From Litorivicinus lipolyticus (GTDB lineage: Bacteria; Pseudomonadota; Gammaproteobacteria; Pseudomonadales; Litorivicinaceae): 64,000 bases of DNA. The position numbers and the translations under genes were made by a program. Position 1 is the stretch's first letter. Each line of letters opens with the position of its first letter. The notes below the pieces were generated by a model. That model was given only the letters and a program-made list of their open reading frames with translations, searched no databases and was not told where the DNA came from. Where the stretch lies: positions 744,001-808,000 of the forward strand of contig NZ_CP045871.1 of assembly GCF_009650135.1 (NCBI RefSeq), read 5' to 3'. Shown here one piece after another: positions 49,661-58,158 of this stretch.

Positions 49661-50972
49661 TCAAAAATTATCCGCAACCAGCGCGTTGCGTGATCCAGGC
49701 TTCGAGTTTGGTGTCGCGACCTCGTCTTTTCAGATTGAAGGGGCGACCCGGGTTGATGGCCGCCGCGACAGTATTTGGGACAGTTTCTGCCGCCAGCCCG
49801 GTCGAATTCTGGATGCCAGCAATGGCGATATTGCCTGCGATCACTACCACCGCTTCGAATCGGATCTGGATTTGATCCGCGAGCTAGGCTTTCAGCACTA
49901 CCGGCTGTCGTTGGCCTGGCCGCGTCTGATTGATCGCAATGGACGCTTAAACACCCGAGGCGCGGATTTTTATCGGCGCCTGCTGGAAGCCTGTCATGCT
50001 CGCGATATCACGCCAAACGTGACGCTGTATCACTGGGACTTGCCCTCGGATTTGAGCGGTGGCTGGCTCAACCGTGACACTGCGTTTCGGTTCGCCGATT
50101 ACGCCGCGATCGCCGTGCGCGCGCTGGGCGACGTCATGCCGCGCATTGCGACCCTGAACGAGCCCTGGTGCTCGAGCATTCTGAGTTATGACATCGGCGC
50201 TCATGCCCCGGGCCATGAAGACCGCGCCGAGGCGCTGACCGCCGCCCATCACCTGATGTTGGCCAGTGGCCTGGGACTTCAGGCGATGCGCGCGGAACGC
50301 GCCGACAATAGTTTGGGCTTGGTCCTGAACCTTGAGTCGCTGGTCGCCGTCAGTGAGGACGACCAGCCGGCCCGGGACCTGGCGCATGCCGAGCGCAATC
50401 GGTTTTGGCTGGATCGATTGGCGGGGCGTGAACCGGCCCCTGAGCTGATGGCCCAGGGCCGCGTTCCGGAGCAGTCCGGCGACGCGGCGATTATGGCCAC
50501 GGCACTGGACTGGCTGGGCATTAATTATTACACCCAAAGTCAGGTCAGCCGCGCCGATAACCGCCGCGGTTACGACACGGCGACTCGGGCCGGCGTTGAG
50601 AAGACCCACATTGGGTGGGACATAGCGGCCGATGGGCTGACTGAATTGCTAGTTGAGTTTGACCGTGATTACGACTTGCCGCCGGTCTACATCACCGAAA
50701 ACGGCGCGGCCTGCGATGACGTCATGGGTGTCGACGGCGTCAATGATGACCAGCGCATTCGCTATTTCCGCGATCACTTGGCCGCCGTTAACACGGCGAT
50801 CGAGGCGGGTGTCGACATCCGCGGCTATTACGCCTGGTCGTTGATGGACAACTTCGAGTGGGCATTTGGCTACACCCAGCGCTTTGGGCTGGTGTACGTC
50901 GATTATTCAACCCAAGTGCGCACGCCAAAATCCTCTGCGCTGCAGTGGCAACAGTTTTTGGGCGAGCGCTAG
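49653..50972 (+). CDS. GH1 family beta-glucosidase
   Basis: 439-residue (beta/alpha)8 glycoside hydrolase of family 1. N-terminal FGVATSSFQIEGA is the family signature. The acid/base is Glu170 in ATLNEPWCSS and the nucleophile Glu349 in VYITENGAA. No signal peptide, so it acts in the cytosol on imported disaccharides such as cellobiose or laminaribiose. C-terminal GYTQRFGLVYVDY is typical. It overlaps glk and is convergent with the importer genes. Confidence 0.95.
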   Translation: MIDQKLSATSALRDPGFEFGVATSSFQIEGATRVDGRRDSIWDSFCRQPGRILDASNGDIACDHYHRFESDLDLIRELGFQHYRLSLAWPRLIDRNGRLNTRGADFYRRLLEACHARDITPNVTLYHWDLPSDLSGGWLNRDTAFRFADYAAIAVRALGDVMPRIATLNEPWCSSILSYDIGAHAPGHEDRAEALTAAHHLMLASGLGLQAMRAERADNSLGLVLNLESLVAVSEDDQPARDLAHAERNRFWLDRLAGREPAPELMAQGRVPEQSGDAAIMATALDWLGINYYTQSQVSRADNRRGYDTATRAGVEKTHIGWDIAADGLTELLVEFDRDYDLPPVYITENGAACDDVMGVDGVNDDQRIRYFRDHLAAVNTAIEAGVDIRGYYAWSLMDNFEWAFGYTQRFGLVYVDYSTQVRTPKSSALQWQQFLGER

Positions 50973-50984
50973 GGCCGATCGCGC

Positions 50985-51016
50985 GCTAGCCGGGGCCGAC
51001 AGGCGGCCCGGTTAGC
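50985..51016. terminator. candidate bidirectional terminator between bgl and importer genes
   Basis: GCTAGCCGGG at 50985-50994 pairs with CCCGGTTAGC at 51007-51016 (10 bp with one G-U pair) around a 12-base loop, in the 51-base gap between convergent genes. The flanks have no long T or A run, so termination efficiency is unclear; it may also stabilise mRNA 3' ends. Confidence 0.4.
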
Positions 51017-51023
51017 ACGCCGT

Positions 51024-52172
51024 CTATTTGACGGAGCCGGCGACCAAGCCTCGAACGAAGAATCGCTGCAGGCTAAAGAACACAATCAGCGGCAAAATAA
51101 TCGTGATGAAGGCGCCCGACGTTAGCACCTCCCAGTTCGATCCGCGGGTGCCTAAGAGCGCGCGTAGTTGCGCGGTCAATACGATTTGATCCTCGGCCTG
51201 CCCCAAGAACACCAGCGCTACCAGCAAATCGTTCCAGACCCAGAGGAACTGGAAAATCGTGAAGCTGGCCAGCGCCGGTACCGACAGCGGCAACACGATC
51301 TTGGTGAACACATGGAAGTGCGAGGCGCCGTCCACCCGGGCACATTCGATCAAGTCTTTGGGCAGCGACTTCATGTAGTTGCGCATCAAATAGATGGCCA
51401 ACGGCAGGCCAAACCCGGTGTGTGCCATCCACACCCCGGCATAACCCTTGGCCTCGATACCGAGCGCGTTGCCGATGTCACTGTATAGACGCAGCAGTGG
51501 CACCAACGAGGTCTGCAGCGGAACCACCAGCAGCCCAATCACGCAGGCAAACAACCAGTCGCGGCCCTTGAACGGCATCCAGCTAAAGGCGTAGGCGGCG
51601 AATGCGGCCATCAATACAGGGATGATGGTGGCCGGGATGGTCACGGTTAGGGTGTTGATAAACGCCTGGCCAAGGCGCCCCTCGGTCAGCACCTCTTTGT
51701 AGTTCTCGAGGGTGAAGCTGGCGGGCTTTTCGTAGCTGAAAAACATCCGCTTGCCGCGCGACCCGGTGAAGGGTTCGTCCGGCGACACAAAGCGGTAATA
51801 ACCGTCACCATCGATGCTTAGGGTAGTGCCATTACGCAGCGTCACCGTGGCCCCCGGCGCGCCTTCATCCGGGGTGCGCTGGCTGCCGCCAAAGGCGATA
51901 ATGTTATAGCCAGTGGCGGCAATTTCGAGGCGACCACTTAAGACCCAGCCTTGGTCGGTTTTGACTTGCTGATCCGGGTTTGCGGTGCGCTCAAACACGG
52001 TTTGATTGGAGGCCGATAAGGCCGTCCACCAGCCACTTTCGGCCAGGGCGTCTTTGTCGCGCACCGAGCTGATTAACAGCCCAAGCGTCGGCACGATCCA
52101 TAAAATAACCAGTGCCAACAGTCCGGCGGACGCGGCAATGCGCGCCAATGGTCGATCTGCGGGCTTGCTCAT
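51024..52172 (-). CDS. sugar ABC transporter permease (AglG-like)
   Basis: 382-residue inner-membrane permease. A first helix at about 12-34 is followed by a periplasmic insert of about 130 residues (about 35-165) rich in beta strands, and then five helices at about 175-375 with the EAA-type ECARVDGASHFHVF loop. The insert is a feature of AglG-type permeases of alpha-glucoside systems. The start overlaps the other permease by 4 bases. It is the last gene of the importer operon. Confidence 0.88.
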   Translation of the reverse strand: MSKPADRPLARIAASAGLLALVILWIVPTLGLLISSVRDKDALAESGWWTALSASNQTVFERTANPDQQVKTDQGWVLSGRLEIAATGYNIIAFGGSQRTPDEGAPGATVTLRNGTTLSIDGDGYYRFVSPDEPFTGSRGKRMFFSYEKPASFTLENYKEVLTEGRLGQAFINTLTVTIPATIIPVLMAAFAAYAFSWMPFKGRDWLFACVIGLLVVPLQTSLVPLLRLYSDIGNALGIEAKGYAGVWMAHTGFGLPLAIYLMRNYMKSLPKDLIECARVDGASHFHVFTKIVLPLSVPALASFTIFQFLWVWNDLLVALVFLGQAEDQIVLTAQLRALLGTRGSNWEVLTSGAFITIILPLIVFFSLQRFFVRGLVAGSVK

Positions 52173-53167
52173 CGACCCATCTCCTCTTGCTTAAAGCGGC
52201 GAATATTCCAAATCATAATCGGCACGACCGACAGCATCAGCACAATGGCGATGGCGCTGCCTCGGCCAAAGTCGCCGGCGCCACGGAACATCCAGTCGTA
52301 CATCAGATTGGCCAATACTTGGGTTTCCCATTGGCCGTTGGTCATGGCTAAAACGATGTCGAATACCTTGAGCACCAGGATCGCGATGGTCGTCCAGACC
52401 ACAATGATGGTGGCCATGATTTGCGGGATAATGATTTTGAAGAAAATTTGAATCTCGGTGGCGCCGTCAATGACCGCAGCCTCCAGGGTTTCTTCCGGGA
52501 CACCGCGCAGCGCCGCGCCCAAGATGACCATGGCGAATCCAGTTTGGATCCACACCAAAATGATCATCAACAGCACGTTGTTCCACAGCGGAGTTGCGAG
52601 CCAAAACTGGGCTTCGCCGCCGAACGCCACGACCAGTGCGTTCAATACGCCAATCTGGTTGGCGACGTCGCCGTTGTAGTGATAGACGAATTTCCAAATG
52701 ACCGAGGCGCCGACGAAGCTGATGGCCATGGGCATAAAGATCACAGACTTGGCGACGGTGCCCCAGCGGGAGCGGTCCGCCAGTACGGCAATAACCAAGC
52801 CAAATACGGTCGACAGCGTCGGCACGATCAGCAACCACATCAGGTTGTTGCGCAAGGTCACGTGAAATTCGGGGTCGTTAAATAGCCACAGGTAATTCGA
52901 AAATCCGACGAACTCGGAGCTGTTTTCGTTTTTGAACGATAGGTACAGGGTTTCGAAGACCGGATAGACCAGGTAAACGAATAGGAACAGTAGGGCTGGA
53001 CCTACAAAAAGCCAGGGCCGTATTTGCTCGCGCAACACCTCTTTGTTGGGCCGGCGAGAGCGCCCAATTAAGCTGTCTAAAATCGCGTTCGAAATCCAAA
53101 AGTACGCCAGGATTCCGAGGACGCCGATGATAATGGCGATGAGGGCCGAGGTGATGTGCTCTGACAT
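52169..53167 (-). CDS. sugar ABC transporter permease (AglF-like)
   Basis: 332-residue permease with about seven hydrophobic segments (about 8-28, 50-72, 105-130, 140-160, 195-225, 245-270, 290-318). The binding-protein-dependent transport motif EAAVIDGATEIQIFFKI is near residue 235-250. It pairs with the AglG-like permease to form the channel. A terminator-like hairpin separates it from the binding-protein gene upstream. Confidence 0.88.
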   Translation of the reverse strand: MSEHITSALIAIIIGVLGILAYFWISNAILDSLIGRSRRPNKEVLREQIRPWLFVGPALLFLFVYLVYPVFETLYLSFKNENSSEFVGFSNYLWLFNDPEFHVTLRNNLMWLLIVPTLSTVFGLVIAVLADRSRWGTVAKSVIFMPMAISFVGASVIWKFVYHYNGDVANQIGVLNALVVAFGGEAQFWLATPLWNNVLLMIILVWIQTGFAMVILGAALRGVPEETLEAAVIDGATEIQIFFKIIIPQIMATIIVVWTTIAILVLKVFDIVLAMTNGQWETQVLANLMYDWMFRGAGDFGRGSAIAIVLMLSVVPIMIWNIRRFKQEEMGR

Positions 53168-53189
53168 TTTGTAGCACCAACGTAGGGTG

Positions 53190-53216
53190 AAAAAATCAGG
53201 GGGCCGTATGGCCCCC
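53190..53216 (-). terminator. intrinsic terminator/attenuator after the binding-protein gene
   Basis: On the minus strand GGGGGCC, loop ATAC, GGCCCCC (53216-53199) is followed by TGATTTTTT (T-run at 53195-53190). This is a good intrinsic terminator between the binding-protein and permease genes of one operon. It would make the binding protein more abundant than the permeases, a usual need of ABC importers. Confidence 0.7.
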
Positions 53217-53237
53217 CAACTAGGGCGAACGCATCAA

Positions 53238-54602
53238 TTACTTGATGGCGTCCCACGAGGCTTGGATCTCGGCGGCGACATCTTCGGCACTTTTGCCGTT
53301 GGTGTAGTCAACCATACCGGTCCAAAACGCGCCGGCACCGATGGCGCCGGGCATCATGTCCGATGCGTCGAAACCAAATGTCGTAGCGTTCAGGAAGATC
53401 TCACCTTGCTTGCGCAGCACGTCCGACGAGTAAGCCGCCAGGTTAGCTTTGGAGTGGGGCGTCAAGAAGCCTTCGCCGGCCATCCAAATTTCGTGCGCGA
53501 TGGGCGAGGTCAGGTAGTCCATCAGCACGTGGCTGGCCTCCGACTCGTTCATCATGGTGACCAAGGTACCGCCGCCCAGTACGGGCTTGCCCAGGTCTTT
53601 GCCTTCGTAGGCCGGGAAGTAGAAGAAGTCTACGTCCGTGCCAACGGCGTCACCCTGGTATTCTTCGGGGAAGAAGGCGGGGATGAATGACGCCTGGCGG
53701 TGCATGTAGCACTTGGCCGGTGATTCAAACAGGCCCTTGGGGCTGTCGCCAAAGAAGACCGAAGCCAGTGATGAAGCGCTGCCGTCGACGTAGTCGTCGT
53801 TGAGGGCAAAGAAACCAAAGGTTTCGATGGCGTTCACGATGCGCGGGTCGGTGAACGGAATGTCGTTCGAGACCCACTGGTCATAAACGCTTTTGGGCTG
53901 GGTGCGCAGCATGATGTCTTCGATCCAATCGGTCGCAACCCAACCGGTGGCGCCGCCGGATTCCATGCCGATACACCAGGGCGTGCCGCCGTCGTCAACG
54001 ATCTGATCGGTCAGCGCAATCAGCTCTTCCATGCTCTGGGGGATGTCGTAGCCGGCTTCTTCGAAGTTTTCGGGTACATACCAAACCAAAGATTTCAGGT
54101 TGACGTTGTAGGCCAAACCGTACATCGCAGCCTCGCCGTTGGCGCCGGCATAGGTGCCCAGATCGGCCCAGCTTTGGCCCGCTGCGTAGTCACCGACGAC
54201 GGTGTTTTTGACGCTGTCTTTGAGTGCGACCAACTCGCCTTGGGCGGCCAATTCAGAAACCGTGCCGGGCTGGGGCCATGCGGCCAGGTTCGGGCTGTTG
54301 CCGGCTTTCATGTCGACCAGCACCAGCTGTTCGAAGTCGTTTGAACCGTTGTATTGGACCTTGGCGCCGGTCGCTTGCTCGAAATACGCCAACACGTTTT
54401 TCAGGTTGGCTTCGTCGCCAGAAATCCACGGGCCATCGAAACGAATCTCTTGGCCGCTCAGGTCCATTGATTCAAATTTGCTAAGGCTGTCCCACGAAAA
54501 ACGGGTGTCGTCTTTCGAGAACGGTAGGTGGCCACCGGCAACAGCGGCGCTGCTGACGAGGGCGGCGCTGATAGCAACCGCGAGGGAGGTGCGTGTAGAC
54601 AT
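53238..54602 (-). CDS. sugar ABC transporter substrate-binding protein (AglE-like)
   Basis: 454-residue periplasmic binding protein with a signal peptide (about 1-22, ending AVA before GGHLPF). The sequence belongs to family 1 extracellular solute-binding proteins and, together with the flanking permeases, resembles AglE. Sugar-facing aromatic residues are frequent (WPQPG, WYVPENF, ATDWIEDIML). ATG 54602 has GAGG 9 bases upstream; the frame to 54677 lacks support. Alpha- or beta-glucoside import fits the adjacent GH1 enzyme. Confidence 0.9.
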   Translation of the reverse strand: MSTRTSLAVAISAALVSSAAVAGGHLPFSKDDTRFSWDSLSKFESMDLSGQEIRFDGPWISGDEANLKNVLAYFEQATGAKVQYNGSNDFEQLVLVDMKAGNSPNLAAWPQPGTVSELAAQGELVALKDSVKNTVVGDYAAGQSWADLGTYAGANGEAAMYGLAYNVNLKSLVWYVPENFEEAGYDIPQSMEELIALTDQIVDDGGTPWCIGMESGGATGWVATDWIEDIMLRTQPKSVYDQWVSNDIPFTDPRIVNAIETFGFFALNDDYVDGSASSLASVFFGDSPKGLFESPAKCYMHRQASFIPAFFPEEYQGDAVGTDVDFFYFPAYEGKDLGKPVLGGGTLVTMMNESEASHVLMDYLTSPIAHEIWMAGEGFLTPHSKANLAAYSSDVLRKQGEIFLNATTFGFDASDMMPGAIGAGAFWTGMVDYTNGKSAEDVAAEIQASWDAIK

Positions 54603-54650
54603 AGGTTTAGCCTCATTGATTTTTTTTGTTGGTGGGGGTGTTTCTGAGTC

Positions 54651-54674
54651 TGTGCCCGTCCACCGCTGGGCACA
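54651..54674. other. hairpin between ATPase and binding-protein genes
   Basis: TGTGCCC at 54651-54657 and GGGCACA at 54668-54674 form a perfect 7-bp stem with a 10-base loop in the 91-base gap. There is no T-run on the minus strand after it, so it is more likely an mRNA-stabilising or processing element than a terminator. Confidence 0.35.
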
Positions 54675-54693
54675 CACCTGGGTTATCTAAAGC

Positions 54694-55809
54694 TCAGGCG
54701 GCGCCGGCGATGGCTTGCAGGGCCGGCAGCGCTTGGTCATTGGCATCAAACAGGTGGATGCGATCGTTGGGGACGCCGACGGTAACGGTGTCGCCACGTG
54801 CGGGTGCATTTTCGCCGTCGACCACCACCACCAGCGGGCCATCTTCGCCCTCGCGCTCCATATACAGCATGGCTTGGTCGCCGAGGTGTTCAACCACCAT
54901 CACCTTGGATTCGATAAAGAAGTCACCGCTGCCGTCCAGCGTCAGGTGTTCCGGGCGCACCCCCAACGACAGCGTTTGCCCTTTCAAGTCCGGGCTTGCT
55001 TGGCGCGTTACGCTGGCGCCATGGCCTTCAAACTCAATTTGGACACCGTTGTCGGTACCCGTGCAGGCCACGCTCAAAAAGTTCATTTTCGGGCTGCCAA
55101 TGAAGCCGGCGACGAACTTGTTGGCCGGATGGTGATAGAGGTGCAGCGGGGCGCCGACCTGTTCAATGCGGCCGGCGCTGAGTACGACAATTTTGTTGGC
55201 CAGGGTCATCGCTTCGACCTGGTCGTGGGTCACGTAAATCATGGTGTTTTTCAGCTCGCTGTGGAGCTGGGCAATTTGGATGCGCATTTTGACGCGCAGC
55301 GCTGCGTCCAGGTTCGACAAGGGTTCGTCAAACAAAAATACCTGCGGCTCGCGCACGATGGCGCGTCCAATGGCGACACGCTGGCGCTGGCCGCCGGACA
55401 GTTCCTTGGGTTTGCGGTCCAGCAAGGTGTCCAGTTGCAGGCCGCGGGCGGCCTCCATCACGCGCTTGTCGATGTCGGCTTTGTCGTGCTTGGCCAGTTT
55501 TAAGCCAAATTCCATGTTTTCACGCACACTCATGTGCGGGTACAGGGCGTAGCTTTGAAAGACCATGCCGATGCCGCGTTCTTTCGGTGTTTTGTCGTTG
55601 ACGCGTTCGTCGGCGATCAGCAGATCGCCACCGCTAATGTCTTCAAGACCGGCAATAACGCGCAACAGGGTTGATTTGCCGCACCCGGATGGGCCGACAA
55701 AGACGACGAATTCGCCGTCTTTGATGTCTAGGTCAACGTCGTGAAGGGCGTGGAAGGCTTGCTTGCCCTCGTAGACTTTATTGATTTTTTTGAGCGTGAC
55801 GGATGCCAT
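54694..55809 (-). CDS. sugar ABC transporter ATP-binding protein (UgpC/MsmX/AglK type)
   Basis: 371-residue ATPase: Walker [10 protein letters not shown] (about 38-46), signature [14 protein letters not shown] (about 134-147), Walker [14 protein letters not shown]-loop [14 protein letters not shown], and a C-terminal OB-type regulatory domain (about 240-365) like those of MalK and UgpC. It powers the adjacent importer. It is transcribed from the eda side; the gap to eda is 116 bases. Confidence 0.94.
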   Translation of the reverse strand: MASVTLKKINKVYEGKQAFHALHDVDLDIKDGEFVVFVGPSGCGKSTLLRVIAGLEDISGGDLLIADERVNDKTPKERGIGMVFQSYALYPHMSVRENMEFGLKLAKHDKADIDKRVMEAARGLQLDTLLDRKPKELSGGQRQRVAIGRAIVREPQVFLFDEPLSNLDAALRVKMRIQIAQLHSELKNTMIYVTHDQVEAMTLANKIVVLSAGRIEQVGAPLHLYHHPANKFVAGFIGSPKMNFLSVACTGTDNGVQIEFEGHGASVTRQASPDLKGQTLSLGVRPEHLTLDGSGDFFIESKVMVVEHLGDQAMLYMEREGEDGPLVVVVDGENAPARGDTVTVGVPNDRIHLFDANDQALPALQAIAGAA

Positions 55810-55925
55810 CGGTGGCCTCTCTTATTGTTGCGTGTCGTGGGGCGCGAACCCCTTACCTTCCGCAAAGGGTACCACCACGGCCAACAAAATATTAGGCCCA
55901 GGGGGTGTACCGGTTGGCGGTTAGC

Positions 55926-56555
55926 TTAGCCAGTCCAACCTGCGGCACGGGCCATTTTCACGGCGTCGCTGGCGTAAAACTCGATTTGCATGGGGTCCGC
56001 GTCTTTCGGCGTCAGCCAGGTACCGCCAACACAGACGACGTTGTCCAGAGCCAGGTAGTCCGCCAGGTTGGCTGGTTTAACGCCGCCAGTGGGGCAGAAC
56101 GAAACGCCCTTGAGTGGGCCGCCAAAGGCTTTGATCGCGGCGACGCCACCATTGATTTCAGCCGGGAAGAATTTGAACTCGGTGTGGCCAAACTCCATGC
56201 CGCGCATGATATCGCTGACGCTGGCGACGCCCGCCAACAAAGGAACCGGGCTTTGCTCGGCGGCACGCCATAGTGTGTCGGTGGCACCGGGGCTGACCGC
56301 GAACTGGGCGCCGGCTTCGACCACGCGTTCCAAGTCGTTCGGATTCAATACCGTGCCGGCGCCGACAATGGCACCCTCGACTTCAGCGGCGACGGCCTTG
56401 ATGCAGTCAATCGCGCTGGCCGTTCGCAGGGTGATTTCCAGCACCGGTAAGCCGCCGGCGACCAAGGCTTTGGACTGCTCGATGGCTTGCTCAACGTTGT
56501 CGAACGCGAGCACGGGGATGACGGGGGCAGTTTGCATTAGGGCCAAGGGTGTCAT
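55926..56555 (-). CDS. eda: 2-keto-3-deoxy-6-phosphogluconate aldolase
   Basis: Splits KDPG to pyruvate and glyceraldehyde 3-phosphate. It has 209 residues. The proton-transfer Glu40 is in VLEITLRT and the Schiff-base Lys128 in TEFKFFPAE; the phosphate site is [11 protein letters not shown]. It is divergent from hexR across a 140-base region, so it completes the Entner-Doudoroff set with edd and glk. Confidence 0.96.
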   Translation of the reverse strand: MTPLALMQTAPVIPVLAFDNVEQAIEQSKALVAGGLPVLEITLRTASAIDCIKAVAAEVEGAIVGAGTVLNPNDLERVVEAGAQFAVSPGATDTLWRAAEQSPVPLLAGVASVSDIMRGMEFGHTEFKFFPAEINGGVAAIKAFGGPLKGVSFCPTGGVKPANLADYLALDNVVCVGGTWLTPKDADPMQIEFYASDAVKMARAAGWTG

Positions 56556-56600
56556 GACGAATCTCCATAAGGGGTGGTCTAAGAGTAGCGGAACGAATCT

Positions 56601-56615
56601 AGTAATAAAACGACA
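56601..56615. promoter_or_regulatory. candidate HexR operator between eda and hexR
   Basis: AGTAATAAAACGACA agrees at 12 of 15 positions with the palindromic HexR site as I recall it (TGTAATwwwATTACA). It lies about 45 bases upstream of eda and 80 upstream of hexR, in the divergent promoter region where autoregulation is expected. The right half is imperfect. Confidence 0.4.
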
Positions 56616-56695
56616 TTGACATTGGTTTTTCCAAGAGGTTCATGGGTAAGGCCCGGATTGAGGTATATTTCCGAACAATTGTTAGGGAGAGGTCA

Positions 56696-57538
56696 GTGCT
56701 CGATCGCATTCAGCAACAAAAAGACGGACTTAATCGGTCCGAGAAGAAAGTCGCCGAGGTCATACTGCAAGACCCGCAGGCCGCTATCCGCAGCTCGATC
56801 GCCGCGTTAGCCAAGCTGGCAGGCGTTAGTGAGCCAACGGTCAATCGTTTTTGCCGCAGTTTCGATGCCAAGGGCTTCCCCGATTTTAAGCTGGCGTTGG
56901 CGCAAAGCCTTGCCAGTGGGACACCCTATGTCAGCCAAGTGGTCGATCCGGACGACTCGGCGTCGGAATATTCCGACAAAATCTTTGCCGCCAGCTCCGC
57001 TGCGCTTGAAAAGGCACGCCGTCAGTTAGCACCGTCGGACGTCGAAAAAGCGGTTGATATGCTGATTCAAGCACGCCAGATTTTGTTTTTCGGCATGGGC
57101 GCCAGCGCCGCGGTCGCCCAGGATGCCCAGCACAAGTTCTTTCGCTTCAACATTCCGGTGCTGGCGTACTCGGACAGTTTGATGCAGCGCATGCACAGTG
57201 CGGCCTTGCACACCGGTGATGTGGTCGTGGCTATTTCCCACACCGGGCGCACCCGGGGCATTGTCAGTGCCGCCAAGATTGCCCGCGAGGCCGGTGCCCA
57301 TGTGTTGGCGTTGACGTTGGACGGATCACCACTGTCCAAGGTCGCCAGTTTGACGCTGTCGGTGGAGCCGCCCGAGAACACCGACATTTACCTGCCGATG
57401 GTGTCGCGCCTGGTCCAGCTAACCTTGTTGGACGTGTTGGCGACGGGGGTCATTTTGAAACGCGGCCCTGACTTTGCCGAGCACCTGTTAAAAGTTAAAA
57501 ATGCGATCCGCGATACCCGTTTAAGCGACATTGAATGA
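56696..57538 (+). CDS. hexR: HexR transcriptional regulator (RpiR family)
   Basis: Repressor of central sugar metabolism that responds to KDPG. It has 280 residues from GTG 56696, which has GGGAG 6 bases upstream; the frame extends to ATG 56642 but lacks a site. N-terminal helix-turn-helix at about 20-75 (LAKLAGVSEPTVNRFCRSF) and a SIS sugar-phosphate domain at about 115-245 (QILFFGMGASAAVAQDAQHK, VVAISHTGRTRGIV). It is flanked by its presumed targets eda, gap, edd and glk. Confidence 0.93.
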   Translation: MLDRIQQQKDGLNRSEKKVAEVILQDPQAAIRSSIAALAKLAGVSEPTVNRFCRSFDAKGFPDFKLALAQSLASGTPYVSQVVDPDDSASEYSDKIFAASSAALEKARRQLAPSDVEKAVDMLIQARQILFFGMGASAAVAQDAQHKFFRFNIPVLAYSDSLMQRMHSAALHTGDVVVAISHTGRTRGIVSAAKIAREAGAHVLALTLDGSPLSKVASLTLSVEPPENTDIYLPMVSRLVQLTLLDVLATGVILKRGPDFAEHLLKVKNAIRDTRLSDIE

Positions 57539-58044
57539 AGCCCTGGAAAGTCGCCGCGCTGTCGGCATTGGTGTTAATGCTGTTGATGACCTGGCCGTTT
57601 GTGCGCGCGATTATTTCGCCACCGACGGCGGCGGTTGAGTCCCAACTCGGCGGCGATTTTGAACTGGTCCGCCAGGACGGTGAAACGGTGGCCTTGTCGG
57701 CGCTAGCGCGAGAGGGCGGCTGGCTGACATTTATGCACAGCGACTGCGGCGTGGCGTGCGAGGACGAACTGGCACACCTAAGCGCGCAGACTCCGTTGCC
57801 GATCATTGTGGTCAGCACCAACCCCGAGGTCGACTCGCCTGAACGCTTGGCACAATGGCTGGGTAGTCGCGCTCAAATCATCGGTCTGACGGGCTCCGGC
57901 CAAGCGGTGGCAAGGGTGGCGGCGCGTTACCGGTTGCCGATCAGTGGCACCGACGAGACCCTGGAGTATCCGCTGCGCTGGTACCAATTGGGGGCCGCCG
58001 GCTCGCTGATCAAGTTATGGCCAGCGGGCGTGGTACTCGACTAA
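57535..58044 (+). CDS. SCO1/thioredoxin-like membrane-anchored protein
   Basis: 169-residue protein with one N-terminal membrane helix (about 7-27) and a thioredoxin-fold domain. It has FELVRQDGETVAL at the domain start and the CxxxC pair Cys71-Cys75 in HSDCGVACEDEL, as in SCO proteins. The late copper-ligand His of the SCO family (usually in VDHS) is not visible: the region reads LEYPLRWYQLGAAGSL. A thiol-redox or copper-chaperone role outside the membrane is likely, without further detail. It overlaps the hexR stop by 4 bases. Confidence 0.7.
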   Translation: MKPWKVAALSALVLMLLMTWPFVRAIISPPTAAVESQLGGDFELVRQDGETVALSALAREGGWLTFMHSDCGVACEDELAHLSAQTPLPIIVVSTNPEVDSPERLAQWLGSRAQIIGLTGSGQAVARVAARYRLPISGTDETLEYPLRWYQLGAAGSLIKLWPAGVVLD

Positions 58045-58056
58045 TAGCGAGTACCA
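58031..58056. other. perfect 9-bp inverted repeat spanning the SCO-like stop codon
   Basis: TGGTACTCG at 58031-58039 and CGAGTACCA at 58048-58056 are perfectly complementary around an 8-base loop that holds the TAA stop (58042-58044). A second stem, GGGGTTT at 58077-58083 with AAACCCC at 58091-58097, follows. Neither is followed by a T-run. They may end the hexR transcript or structure the acs leader. Confidence 0.4.
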
Positions 58057-58158
58057 GACTCAACCAAAGGCTAATCGGGGTTTGCGTCGTAAACCCCTAT
58101 GCTCTTTCCCGATGAAGCACTGATGTGCCAGCGTTTGAACTTCAAAGGAAAATAACGA

